Part shown: piece by piece, positions 35,183-44,581 of the stretch | How positions within the stretch are numbered: position 1 is the first letter of the stretch | How the letters are laid out: every line of letters begins with the position of its first letter | Assembly: GCF_900129585.1 (NCBI RefSeq) | Contig: NZ_FQWF01000016.1 | Span: 1-53,238, forward strand | DNA: 53,238 bases | DNA from: Flavobacterium micromati | GTDB lineage: Bacteria > Bacteroidota > Bacteroidia > Flavobacteriales > Flavobacteriaceae | Direction: 5' to 3' | Notes under the pieces: generated by a model | What the model saw: the letters and a program-made list of their open reading frames with translations, nothing else | Database searches by the model: none | Told to the model about the DNA's origin: nothing | Made by a program: the position numbers and the translations under genes

Positions 35183-38100
35183 CTAGATATATGCATGTTT
35201 CTCATTTAACAGATTCTGAATCATTTTTGCTAATACTTTGTCGTGTGGGGGTGCTACAATCCCTAAATGATTACCAGAGATATTGTGAATTGTAATACCC
35301 TTTAATGCCGCTTTTTTCCATCCTAAGTGTGTTGAATCTAATTTGTAGTTGTCATCATCTTTTGAACGAAATAAATCTACGTTACAGTTTTGCGGTTTAA
35401 GGTGATAGCGATCAACAATTTTTTTAACCATGCTATCAGCTTCTATAAATTCCTTAAGTGCTAGTGCTTCTTGTTCAGTCATATTATCTTTTAGTCCAAA
35501 ATACTTTTTTTGTAAATATTCTTTTTTTGAGCTTACACGCAATTTTAATGATTTCCAGCTTGTAAGCATTCCTGTTAAGTAATCTAATCGTCTATAAGTA
35601 TGATCATAATATCTTACTACTCTTTTTTGCAAAGGAGATGCATAATAATACGATGAATCAACATACGTATCTAATAAAGCTATAATACTTACCGTTTTTC
35701 CTTGTTCTCTTAATTGGCGTGCAATTTCAAAAGCAACGATGCCTCCAAACGAAAATCCAGCAACTGCATAAGGTCCTTTGGGATTTATTTTTATAATTGA
35801 CTCTATGTAGCAAGCTGCCATATCTTCGATAGATTCAAACCAATTATCATAGCCATTTGGGCCAATTCCCTGAAAACCATAAACGGGTTGGTTTTCATCA
35901 AAGTGATTAATTACGTGCGCAAAATTTAAGATATTAAGTCCCGCTCCATGAACTATAAAAAGAGGGGTTTTATTTCCGCTTGGTTTAAGTGGTACTAAAA
36001 AATTTGATAAAATTTCACTTTCAGTTTTTAATAATTTGGCAAATTTTTCAACAGTAGAATATTGGAATAAGGACGAAAGAGGAAATCGTTTGCCAGTATG
36101 TTTCTCTATTTCAATCATAACAGATACCGCCTTAATTGAATGTCCACCTATTTCGAAAAAATTACTAAAAATATCTATATTTTCAATATTTAAATTTTTT
36201 TTCCAAATAGTGGCAACTATTTTTTCTTCTTCTGTTCTGGGAGCAGTATATTCTTCTTTACATTTAAAATTTGATTTATATTGTAATAATGCTTTCCGAT
36301 CTATTTTATCGTTTATGGTAGTTGGCATTTTGTCCAAAACATGAAAAACATCTGGAACCATAAAAGTGGGTAATTGTGAAGCCAATTCATTTCGCCATAA
36401 CCGAATTAGATCAAGTTCGTTACTGTATTCAAAATCTGCTATAATAAAAGCAATTAAAATATCTGTTTCAGCTAAAACAACAGCCGATTTAATACCATCA
36501 ATTGACATTAAAACATGTTCAATTTCTCCTAATTCTATGCGGTAACCCCGTACTTTTACTTGTTGATCTATTCTTCCTAGACATTGCAATTGACCATTAG
36601 GTGAAATTTTTCCTAAATCGCCAGAAAGGTACATTTTACGACCAGATTGAAAAGGATTATTTATAAAACGTTCATTTGTGAGTTCAGAGCGATTAACATA
36701 TCCTAAAGACACTCCATCTCCAGCTATAACAATTTCTCCTACCTCACCTTGAATTACAGGTATTCCTTTTGGGTTCAAAATATAAATTTGAGTGTTGGCA
36801 ATAGGTTTTCCGATTGTTATTGGATTATCATTTACTGAAATTTGAGTTAGGGCACAACATACGGTAGTTTCAGTGGGTCCATAAATGTTCCATAATTCAC
36901 TGCATCGTGAAAGCAGTTCATGAGCCAAGTGCAATGGCACGGGTTCGCCACCAATAAGTGCTTTCATATTCAAGGGTATTTCCCATCCTGAATTTAGTAG
37001 AATTTGCCACATGCTTGGAGTTCCCCACATGACCGTGATTTTATCCTTTATAGCTTTTTTAAGTAAAAGCTGTCCATCGCTCCTAGTTTCGTCATCAACA
37101 AGCACAACACAAGCTCCAAAAAGTAGTGGTAAGTAGATTTCCATTACCATCGCATCAAATGCAATGGTTGTTAATGCAAATATTTTATCCTTTGCACTAA
37201 TTCCTGGCTCTTTTGCCATCGAATAAATAAGGTTTATAACATTGCGATGAGCAACTTTAACGCCTTTTGGTTTTCCAGTAGATCCAGAGGTATAAATTAT
37301 ATATGCTGCAGATTTAGTTGAAACCTTAAGATTTACAGGTTCTGATGGGAAATCCAATATTGCATTTAATATTTCTCCGACAGAAAGAGAAATAACTTTG
37401 TTTGGCAAGTTCCTTTTTGTATCTAAACCTATATAAAAAGTAGCATCTGAATCTTCAATCATTAAATTTAGTCTTGCTTCAGGATACGAGATATCTATAG
37501 GAATATAACATGCACCACATTGCAAAACAGCGAAAAGGGAAGCTATTAATTCAGGGGATCTATCCAATGAAATAGCAACAGTTTGTCCAGGTCTCAAACC
37601 TTGAAACCAAAGATAATTTGCCATTTGATTTATCATTTTTCCTAATTCACGATAGGTGATTTTTTTATCATTAAACTCAAGTGCAATTGAACTAGGAAAA
37701 ATCTCAACTCTTTTAGCAAAAAGTTCATGCAATGTGCTCTTGGGATAGCTGGTTAAGATTCCGCTTATTTCATTATAATCCTTTTTAAAATCTTGAAATG
37801 TAATTTGACTTATAGATTTTGAAGGGTCCTCAACAACTTTTTGTAATATTTTTTCAAATGTTATCATCATTTGATTTATCGTTTCTTGATTGAATAGAGT
37901 AGTATTATAAGTCCATTGAAATGATGGTCCATTTTTAGTCCTAAAAGCATGAAGTTGAATTTCAAAGGTTGCATATTGTCTTGGGTTAATTTTAAATTCA
38001 TGAGAAAGACCTGAAAATGAAAACTCATTTTCGATATCTCTATTCAAATCGACAGTAAATACTATTGGTATTAAAGGAATTCTTGAAGGATCTCGCGCTA

Positions 38101-39172
38101 TTGCAAAACTCTTAAGAAGATGCCCAAAAGTAACTTGCTGATGTTCATAAGCATCAAACAGTTGCGAATTTCTTTGTTTTAGATAGTTTAAGAAGCTAAG
38201 GTTTGGATCAACTTTACTGCGCAAAGGAAGTAGATTTACACAATCGCCGACTAATTGTCTCATATCGTATAATATATTTCCTGACGATGGAAATCCTACT
38301 ACTAAATCATTTTGATTAGTAAGTTTGTATAAAAGAACTTCGAAAGCAGCAAGCAAAGTTGTAACTAAACTGCAACCATTACTAACTCCTATATTTTTTA
38401 ATGCGTTTATAATTTTATCATCCAAAGGAAAATCCATGCGATGACAGTTATAGGTACGTACCTCAGGTCGAACGAAATCTAGTTTTAAGTCAATTGTGGG
38501 AACCGATTCCTTATAAATGTTTAGCCAAAAATCTTCTACAGGTTTGTACTCCCTACTTTCGATAAATGAATTAGTTTTTTCGGCAAATTCACTAAAACGT
38601 TCAGGATTAGGAAGTATTGGTGTTGCATTTTCTATGAATGCAGAATATAGTGTGCCGAGTTCTTCTAATATTATGTCAAAACTCAGTCCATCTCCAATAA
38701 TATGATGGAATGTTAGAGTTAAAAGATATTCCAAATCCTCGATTTTTATTAAACTAACTCTAAATAAAGGACCGTTGACAAGGTCAAAAAGAGAATCAAC
38801 TTCTTCTTTTATTACAGTATTAATGGAAACTTCTTTTTCAGGGAATATTTGATTAGAAAAATTAATATGAGAAATTTCGATATTGACATCGCTGTAAATA
38901 CTCATAAAGCGCCCGTCAGGACTAAATGTAGCTCTCAAACATTCATGACGTTGCACTAAAGTCTTTACTGCTTGTTCAAGTTTATCAACTATTAACCTAC
39001 CTTTAAATTTAATGGATACAGACAGGTTATAAGCTTTGTTAGCTTCATGGCCACCAAACATACAATCAGTCCATATTTCTAATTGTGAATTTGTAGCATA
39101 AATTACTCTTTCAATTTCAAGCGAAAATGGATTAAATAGAGTTTCAATTTGTAGTTCAGTTTGATCTTTCAT
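35183..39172 (-). CDS. NRPS module P2: C-A-T-TE
   Basis: This is a 1329-residue module. C domain: HHIIGDG at 156-162. A domain: TSGSTGKPKG, IYGPTE, SGDLGKI and GRIDQQVKVRGYRIELGE; pocket D-A-M-W-L-G-I-V-C-K, as in P3 and P4. T domain: FFEIGGHS, Ser1012. TE domain: GFSFGG, Ser1141; Asp in ALLDTYVD; His1302 in GNHLGIV. All catalytic residues are present. It begins 60 bases after P1, so P1-P2 is a natural starter-terminator pair. Its N-terminus (about residues 1-35) resembles those of P4 and P5 (TNSQLEIWTDC versus TIAQSEIWTAC and TNAQLEIWTDC), which could let all three recognise the same partners. The TE could hydrolyse or cyclise the product; this cannot be decided from sequence. Confidence 0.92.
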   Translation of the reverse strand: MKDQTELQIETLFNPFSLEIERVIYATNSQLEIWTDCMFGGHEANKAYNLSVSIKFKGRLIVDKLEQAVKTLVQRHECLRATFSPDGRFMSIYSDVNIEISHINFSNQIFPEKEVSINTVIKEEVDSLFDLVNGPLFRVSLIKIEDLEYLLTLTFHHIIGDGLSFDIILEELGTLYSAFIENATPILPNPERFSEFAEKTNSFIESREYKPVEDFWLNIYKESVPTIDLKLDFVRPEVRTYNCHRMDFPLDDKIINALKNIGVSNGCSLVTTLLAAFEVLLYKLTNQNDLVVGFPSSGNILYDMRQLVGDCVNLLPLRSKVDPNLSFLNYLKQRNSQLFDAYEHQQVTFGHLLKSFAIARDPSRIPLIPIVFTVDLNRDIENEFSFSGLSHEFKINPRQYATFEIQLHAFRTKNGPSFQWTYNTTLFNQETINQMMITFEKILQKVVEDPSKSISQITFQDFKKDYNEISGILTSYPKSTLHELFAKRVEIFPSSIALEFNDKKITYRELGKMINQMANYLWFQGLRPGQTVAISLDRSPELIASLFAVLQCGACYIPIDISYPEARLNLMIEDSDATFYIGLDTKRNLPNKVISLSVGEILNAILDFPSEPVNLKVSTKSAAYIIYTSGSTGKPKGVKVAHRNVINLIYSMAKEPGISAKDKIFALTTIAFDAMVMEIYLPLLFGACVVLVDDETRSDGQLLLKKAIKDKITVMWGTPSMWQILLNSGWEIPLNMKALIGGEPVPLHLAHELLSRCSELWNIYGPTETTVCCALTQISVNDNPITIGKPIANTQIYILNPKGIPVIQGEVGEIVIAGDGVSLGYVNRSELTNERFINNPFQSGRKMYLSGDLGKISPNGQLQCLGRIDQQVKVRGYRIELGEIEHVLMSIDGIKSAVVLAETDILIAFIIADFEYSNELDLIRLWRNELASQLPTFMVPDVFHVLDKMPTTINDKIDRKALLQYKSNFKCKEEYTAPRTEEEKIVATIWKKNLNIENIDIFSNFFEIGGHSIKAVSVMIEIEKHTGKRFPLSSLFQYSTVEKFAKLLKTESEILSNFLVPLKPSGNKTPLFIVHGAGLNILNFAHVINHFDENQPVYGFQGIGPNGYDNWFESIEDMAACYIESIIKINPKGPYAVAGFSFGGIVAFEIARQLREQGKTVSIIALLDTYVDSSYYYASPLQKRVVRYYDHTYRRLDYLTGMLTSWKSLKLRVSSKKEYLQKKYFGLKDNMTEQEALALKEFIEADSMVKKIVDRYHLKPQNCNVDLFRSKDDDNYKLDSTHLGWKKAALKGITIHNISGNHLGIVAPPHDKVLAKMIQNLLNEKHAYI

Positions 39173-39232
39173 GATTCTATTTTTTTTAAATGTGATTGTA
39201 CCGTTTTTTACATTGACAATTTAAAATAGTAG

Positions 39233-42200
39233 TTAATTACTATGTTCATTTGGTTCTATGGACTTTATCTTCACAAAACTTCCTTTTTGGTTGGAATTTT
39301 CTATAAACCATGCAGGATATCCATTTTCATCTCGTCCCAATTTCCACCCTTTTACAGGAGATTCATTTGCCATTATAATGTACTTTTTTCCTGCTGGTTT
39401 GGTCTCAAATAACTGCTGACCACTATTCTTTGAAATATCAAAAAAATTTTTTTGTTTTCGATCACCATTTTTTTTGACTCGATTTTTAGTAGTAAAGTTA
39501 TTGGAAAAAAAAGGATCTATTTTTGGATTATCTTTTATTGAATTTCCGTTTAATAAAGAGTTTTGATGAATTTGTAATTGGTCAATCTTATCATTCAAAA
39601 GCTGTATTTGATGAACGACTTGTTCTAATAAAATTTGATTGCTATTGGATGCAAATTGAATGTCATTTGTTAAATCTAGAGACTCAATATTTTGTTTATT
39701 AGGCCTTTCTATTACATTAGGAAATTCATCAGGATGCTCTTTGGGAAGATTTTTATTAATATAATCCGCTAAAAGCAATGGTGTTGGAAAACCTTCATTC
39801 AATTGTCTAAAAGTAATTGGTAAATCAAACTCTTTTTTCAATCTTCCTGATAATTGAGTAAGCGATAAAGAATCTAAACCTAGTTCTAAGAAAGTATTAA
39901 TAGCTGATTCAGATTCATAAGTTATACCTGACGCACTGGTAATGATTTTTGCTATCTTAATAAGTATGGAATCTTTTCTTGTATCGTTTGTTTTGATACT
40001 TCTACTATCTGTTTTTAATATAACTTTGTCTGCATCTGAAACTAAAGGCATATTATTTGAGACCTGAACCTTTTGAATAACCTTTTTTTCAGCATTAATG
40101 AGAGGCTCAATCCAACAAGGTTTGCGATCAAAAACATAACTTGGCAAATCGACCTTTTGTCTTTGTTGTTTTTCATAAAAAGAATTCCAATCAGGGTTTA
40201 CACCTCTGAGCCATAGCTCCCCTATGGCATTTAATAAAGTAGTATATTCGTTTTCTTTAACATCTTTAGAAAAAGTCAAACTAGGAAAAGCAGCTATAAT
40301 TTTACCAGAAGCTTGCTGACGAGCTAAGGTAGTGAGGGTTTGACCTGGACCTACTTCTAATAATATATAATCATCTAATTCAAATGCGGTATCTATTGCA
40401 TCTGCAAACCGTACTGTACTTTTTAAATGACTAACCCAATAAATGGGACTTATAGCTTCAATATCGGTAAGCCAAGTTCCTGAAACTGTCGAAATAATAG
40501 GCAATCTAGGAATATTTAGTTTTATTTTTTCTATTTCCTCTTTAAAAGATTCTAAAATAGGATCCATCATAAAAGAGTGAAATGCATGACTTGTGATAAG
40601 TATCTTATTTGGAATATCAAGATCTTCAAGTTCTTGATTAAAAATAGCTATGTCTTGATTTGTGCCTGAAACAACACAAAACTGATTTGAATTTATTGCA
40701 GCAACTGAAAGTGTTTCTGGGAGTAGTTCACGCAACCTTTCTATTGAAACGCGAACTGCCAGCATAGATCCAGTTGGTAATTGACTTATTAAACGACCCC
40801 GAACTGCGACTATGTGTAATGCATCTTTTAAATTTAGAATCCCTGCTAAATGTGCTGCAGTAAATTCTCCAATACTGTGACCGCAAAGGAAAGTCGGTTT
40901 TATTCCCCAACTCATCCATAACTGAGATAAAGCATATTCTGTAACGAATAAAGCGGGTTGTGTTAAGCGAGTATCTTTGAGAAGCGCTATGGCATCACTT
41001 GAATTAATTTCTGGATAGATTACGTGACGAATATCTAATTTTAAATCTTCCATCAATAGTTCAGCACATTTATCTACGGAATCACGATACACTTTCTCGT
41101 TATCATATAAAGTTTTGCCCATTTGCAAATATTGAGCTCCTTGTCCAGGAAAGAGAAATCCCATTTCAGTAGTTACACTCTTTAACTGGAAGGGTTTAGT
41201 ATTTTTTGTTTTTTTAGAAAGTAATTTCTCAGCAGCATCATTCATAGAATCAGCTACTATAAAACTTCTATGACTAAACTCCTCTCTAGTTATGTTTAAT
41301 GAATACGCTATGTCTGCCAAAGCTATGTTTTTCGATCTATCAATAAAATTACCCAACTCATTTTCGTAACCCAGTAAACTGTTTCGACTTTTTGCAGACC
41401 ATAACAGTAATTGAAGAGGTCGTCCGCATGAAGATTTAGTAGGTTCTATATCATATTCTTCGACAATAACATGAACATTTGTGCTGCCGATGCCAAACGA
41501 ACTCACTCCAGCTATTCTTTTACCATCCACATCCCAATCAATCAACTTGCGATTTATATAGAAAGGGCTATTTTCAAAATCTATATTTGGATTTGGAGTA
41601 TTAAAACCCACCATGGGAGGTATTTGCTTATGGCGCATTGACAAAATTGTTTTAATCAAACCTGCAACACCGGCTGCAGCTGTGGTATGTCCCATATTAC
41701 TTTTAATGGACCCTAACGCACAGTAACCATTTTTTTCTTGTTTGCCATAAGCTATTTTAAGTCCTTCTATTTCTATTGGGTCTCCAATAGGAGTTGCGGT
41801 ACCGTGTGCTTCTAGATAACTAATAGTTGAAGGTAATATTTGTGCATCATTGAGCGCATTAATTATTGCTCCAGCTTGACCTTTAGAACTTGGAGCCATA
41901 AAACTGCCTTTGTCTCCTCCGTCATTATTTATACCCACTCCTTTTATTAGTCCATATATAATGTCTCCATCTCTTTGAGCATCTGCTAATCTTTTTAGTA
42001 AAACTACTCCAGCTCCATCACTAAAAACGGTACCTTTTCCAGAAGCCTCAAAAGGTCGAGTGCGTCCGTCTGGGCTTTTTATAAATCCATCGTCGTAAAG
42101 ATGACCACTGTAAATTGGTGCAGTAACACTTGATCCTCCAGCAAGAGCGACATCACACATACCGGCTCTAATTGCTTTTACAGCTTCTGCAACTGCTAAT

Positions 42201-44581
42201 AAAGAAGTTGAGCAGGCGGAATGTACGCTGACGGAAGGGCCTTTTAAATTTAAATGATATGAAGTACGAGGAGCAATAAAATCTTTTCCATTAACAGTAT
42301 ATATTTGTAATTCACCTATCTGATTTTTTAATTCATTGTTGTTAAATATATTATTTTCATAATAAGTATTGATTTCAGAGCCCGAATAGACTCCTATACT
42401 ACCATTATAATGTTTAGGCAAATGTCCTGATTGTTCTAATGCTTCCCATGCAATCTCTAAAAATATCCTTATTTGAGGATCCATTGCTGCAGCAAGTTGT
42501 GGATTTAATCCAAAGAAATTAGCATCAAATGTTTTAGCAGAAGGCAAAAGTCCTCTTGCGCCAATATAAAGAGGGTCGCTACGAAGACTTTCAGGTAAAC
42601 TGATATCTAATTCTTCTTTTGAAAAAAATGATATTGTTTCTTTCCCTTCCTTTATATTTTCCCATAATTCCGGTATAGAATCAGAACCAGGAAATCTCCC
42701 AGCCATACCAATTATTGCAATGTCTGTTGAATTTGTTTTTTCAATAGTTTTTTTCAATTCAAATAATTTTTCCTCGCTTCTATTCTCACCTAAAATAATA
42801 GAAAGTTCACCAATTGTAGGGTGAATATAAATTTTTGAAACAGGTAGCTCTATCAATAGGCGTTTTCTCGTCAATGAAGATACTTTTTGTGCTAAAATTG
42901 AACTACCGCCCATATCAAAAAAATTATCATCAATGCCAATATTTGGTATTTGCAATTCCTCACGCCAAATCTTTGCAATATCTTTTTCTAATTGAGTGTT
43001 GGGTTTCTTAAAAAGAGGGGCAGAAACAGGTCTTTTATATTTAAAAACGGGTAAGTTTTTTTTATCAATTTTTCCATTTGGAGTTATTGGAAAATCATCC
43101 ACTAAAATGTATTTAGATGGTAATAATATTTCTGGTAAAATTTTTGAAAGTTCATTATGAATTAGCTTTTCATCTAGTAATTGCTCATCGCATTTTAAAT
43201 AAGCCACAAGTTTATCTTCATTTCCAAAATACTTACTAACAATTACAGCGGATTGCTTTATGCCAAGAATACTATTCAAAGTAGCTTCTATTTCCCCTAA
43301 TTCAATACGGTGTCCTCTTATCTTTACTTGATTGTCGATCCGTCCTAAGCATTGAAATTCTCCATTTGCTAATAATTTTCCTAGGTCTCCAGTACGGTAA
43401 AGAATAGAGTTTACTTTTTTTGAAAATGGATTTGGTATAAATTTTTCACTAGTAAGCTCAGGTCTTTTCCAATAACCTTGAGTAACACCGTCACCGCCAA
43501 TAACAATTTCTCCAACTGATCCAGGTACAACAGCCTGTCCTTGTTCATTCAATAAGTAAATTTGAGTATTGCCAATAGGCAGCCCAATTGTGATTACCTC
43601 ATCTTCTTCAAGAATTTGTTTAGTAATAGACCAAATCGTAGTTTCTGTTGGGCCATACATATTCCAAAGTGAATCACATTTTGAAATTAGCTGACGTGCA
43701 AGATTCAAAGGCATAGCTTCGCCACCACAAAGCGCTTTTAAAGCTAGCGGGGTTTCCCAGCCAGAATCCAGCAGCAATTGCCATGTAGTAGGAGTAGCCT
43801 GCAGTATAGTGATTTCTTTTTCTTTTAAAAGACGGAGTAAAATGTGACCATCACGTGTAGTCTCATAATCAGCAAAAACTAATGAAGCGCCTTTTATTAG
43901 GGGAAGAAACAATTCCAGACCTGCAATATCAAACGAAATTGTAGTAATTGACAATAATTTATCGTTTATATTTATTCCAGGTTTAAGCGCCATGCAAAAA
44001 ATAAAGTTCACTAAATTCCTATGAGTTACAGCAACTCCTTTAGGTTTTCCAGTTGATCCAGAAGTATAAATTAAATAAGCAACTGCCTGATGGGGAACGG
44101 TAACTAAAATTCTCTTTTCAGGGAAATTATCAAGCACTGAAAATGCCTCTTCGATTAATATCGTTTTTGAACAATTTGGTCCCGAACTCAAAAGTGATGC
44201 TGTAGTTATTAAAAAACTAGCGTCACTATCTTGAAACATATAATCTAATCGTGCAGTTGGAAATTTTGGATCCAAAGGTAAATAAGCAGCTCCGCATTGT
44301 AATATAGCAAAAAGAGAAACAATTAATTTAGGAGATCGATCCAGAGAAACAGCAACAATTTGTCCAGGGCGTAAACCTTCTGCAAAAAAATAATTTGCCA
44401 TTTGATTTACTAATTTTTCTAATTGCTTGTACGTCAACTGTTCACTATCATATTCAAGAGCTATCGAATTAGGAGATATTTCTGCTTGCTCAGCAAATAG
44501 CTGGTGCAGCGTGCTTTTGGGATACGCTATTTTAGCTCCACTTATCTCGTTTCCAAAACTGTTGTTGTTAGTTCCTTTCAT
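39233..44581 (-). CDS. Hybrid NRPS-PKS P1: A-T-KS-AT-ACP (glycine-like loader)
   Basis: This 1782-residue megasynthase lacks a C domain and should start a chain. A domain: about 15-520; pocket D-I-L-Q-L-G-M-I-W-K, one residue from the published glycine code DILQLGLIWK, so glycine is likely. T domain: Ser561 in DMGGSS. KS: about 620-1045, Cys790 (SACSTSL), with HGTATPIGD and NMGH. AT: Ser1236 (GHSIGE), HAFH at 1332-1335 for malonyl-CoA. ACP: LGLDSL, Ser1571. After the ACP come about 130 low-complexity, Gln/Asn/Lys-rich residues with a QLLNDKIDQLQ helix and then the tail GWKLGRDENGYPAWF. The flanks match those around the aminotransferase of P3, but the aminotransferase itself is missing. The expected chain is 4-amino-3-oxobutanoyl. 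It is the first gene of the cluster. Confidence 0.92.
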   Translation of the reverse strand: MKGTNNNSFGNEISGAKIAYPKSTLHQLFAEQAEISPNSIALEYDSEQLTYKQLEKLVNQMANYFFAEGLRPGQIVAVSLDRSPKLIVSLFAILQCGAAYLPLDPKFPTARLDYMFQDSDASFLITTASLLSSGPNCSKTILIEEAFSVLDNFPEKRILVTVPHQAVAYLIYTSGSTGKPKGVAVTHRNLVNFIFCMALKPGININDKLLSITTISFDIAGLELFLPLIKGASLVFADYETTRDGHILLRLLKEKEITILQATPTTWQLLLDSGWETPLALKALCGGEAMPLNLARQLISKCDSLWNMYGPTETTIWSITKQILEEDEVITIGLPIGNTQIYLLNEQGQAVVPGSVGEIVIGGDGVTQGYWKRPELTSEKFIPNPFSKKVNSILYRTGDLGKLLANGEFQCLGRIDNQVKIRGHRIELGEIEATLNSILGIKQSAVIVSKYFGNEDKLVAYLKCDEQLLDEKLIHNELSKILPEILLPSKYILVDDFPITPNGKIDKKNLPVFKYKRPVSAPLFKKPNTQLEKDIAKIWREELQIPNIGIDDNFFDMGGSSILAQKVSSLTRKRLLIELPVSKIYIHPTIGELSIILGENRSEEKLFELKKTIEKTNSTDIAIIGMAGRFPGSDSIPELWENIKEGKETISFFSKEELDISLPESLRSDPLYIGARGLLPSAKTFDANFFGLNPQLAAAMDPQIRIFLEIAWEALEQSGHLPKHYNGSIGVYSGSEINTYYENNIFNNNELKNQIGELQIYTVNGKDFIAPRTSYHLNLKGPSVSVHSACSTSLLAVAEAVKAIRAGMCDVALAGGSSVTAPIYSGHLYDDGFIKSPDGRTRPFEASGKGTVFSDGAGVVLLKRLADAQRDGDIIYGLIKGVGINNDGGDKGSFMAPSSKGQAGAIINALNDAQILPSTISYLEAHGTATPIGDPIEIEGLKIAYGKQEKNGYCALGSIKSNMGHTTAAAGVAGLIKTILSMRHKQIPPMVGFNTPNPNIDFENSPFYINRKLIDWDVDGKRIAGVSSFGIGSTNVHVIVEEYDIEPTKSSCGRPLQLLLWSAKSRNSLLGYENELGNFIDRSKNIALADIAYSLNITREEFSHRSFIVADSMNDAAEKLLSKKTKNTKPFQLKSVTTEMGFLFPGQGAQYLQMGKTLYDNEKVYRDSVDKCAELLMEDLKLDIRHVIYPEINSSDAIALLKDTRLTQPALFVTEYALSQLWMSWGIKPTFLCGHSIGEFTAAHLAGILNLKDALHIVAVRGRLISQLPTGSMLAVRVSIERLRELLPETLSVAAINSNQFCVVSGTNQDIAIFNQELEDLDIPNKILITSHAFHSFMMDPILESFKEEIEKIKLNIPRLPIISTVSGTWLTDIEAISPIYWVSHLKSTVRFADAIDTAFELDDYILLEVGPGQTLTTLARQQASGKIIAAFPSLTFSKDVKENEYTTLLNAIGELWLRGVNPDWNSFYEKQQRQKVDLPSYVFDRKPCWIEPLINAEKKVIQKVQVSNNMPLVSDADKVILKTDSRSIKTNDTRKDSILIKIAKIITSASGITYESESAINTFLELGLDSLSLTQLSGRLKKEFDLPITFRQLNEGFPTPLLLADYINKNLPKEHPDEFPNVIERPNKQNIESLDLTNDIQFASNSNQILLEQVVHQIQLLNDKIDQLQIHQNSLLNGNSIKDNPKIDPFFSNNFTTKNRVKKNGDRKQKNFFDISKNSGQQLFETKPAGKKYIIMANESPVKGWKLGRDENGYPAWFIENSNQKGSFVKIKSIEPNEHSN

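Noticed and set aside
34904..35295. Two plus-strand frames inside the P2-P3 spacer
   Set aside because: Both are short, lack recognisable motifs, and the second runs into the P2 gene on the other strand. Treated as chance frames.
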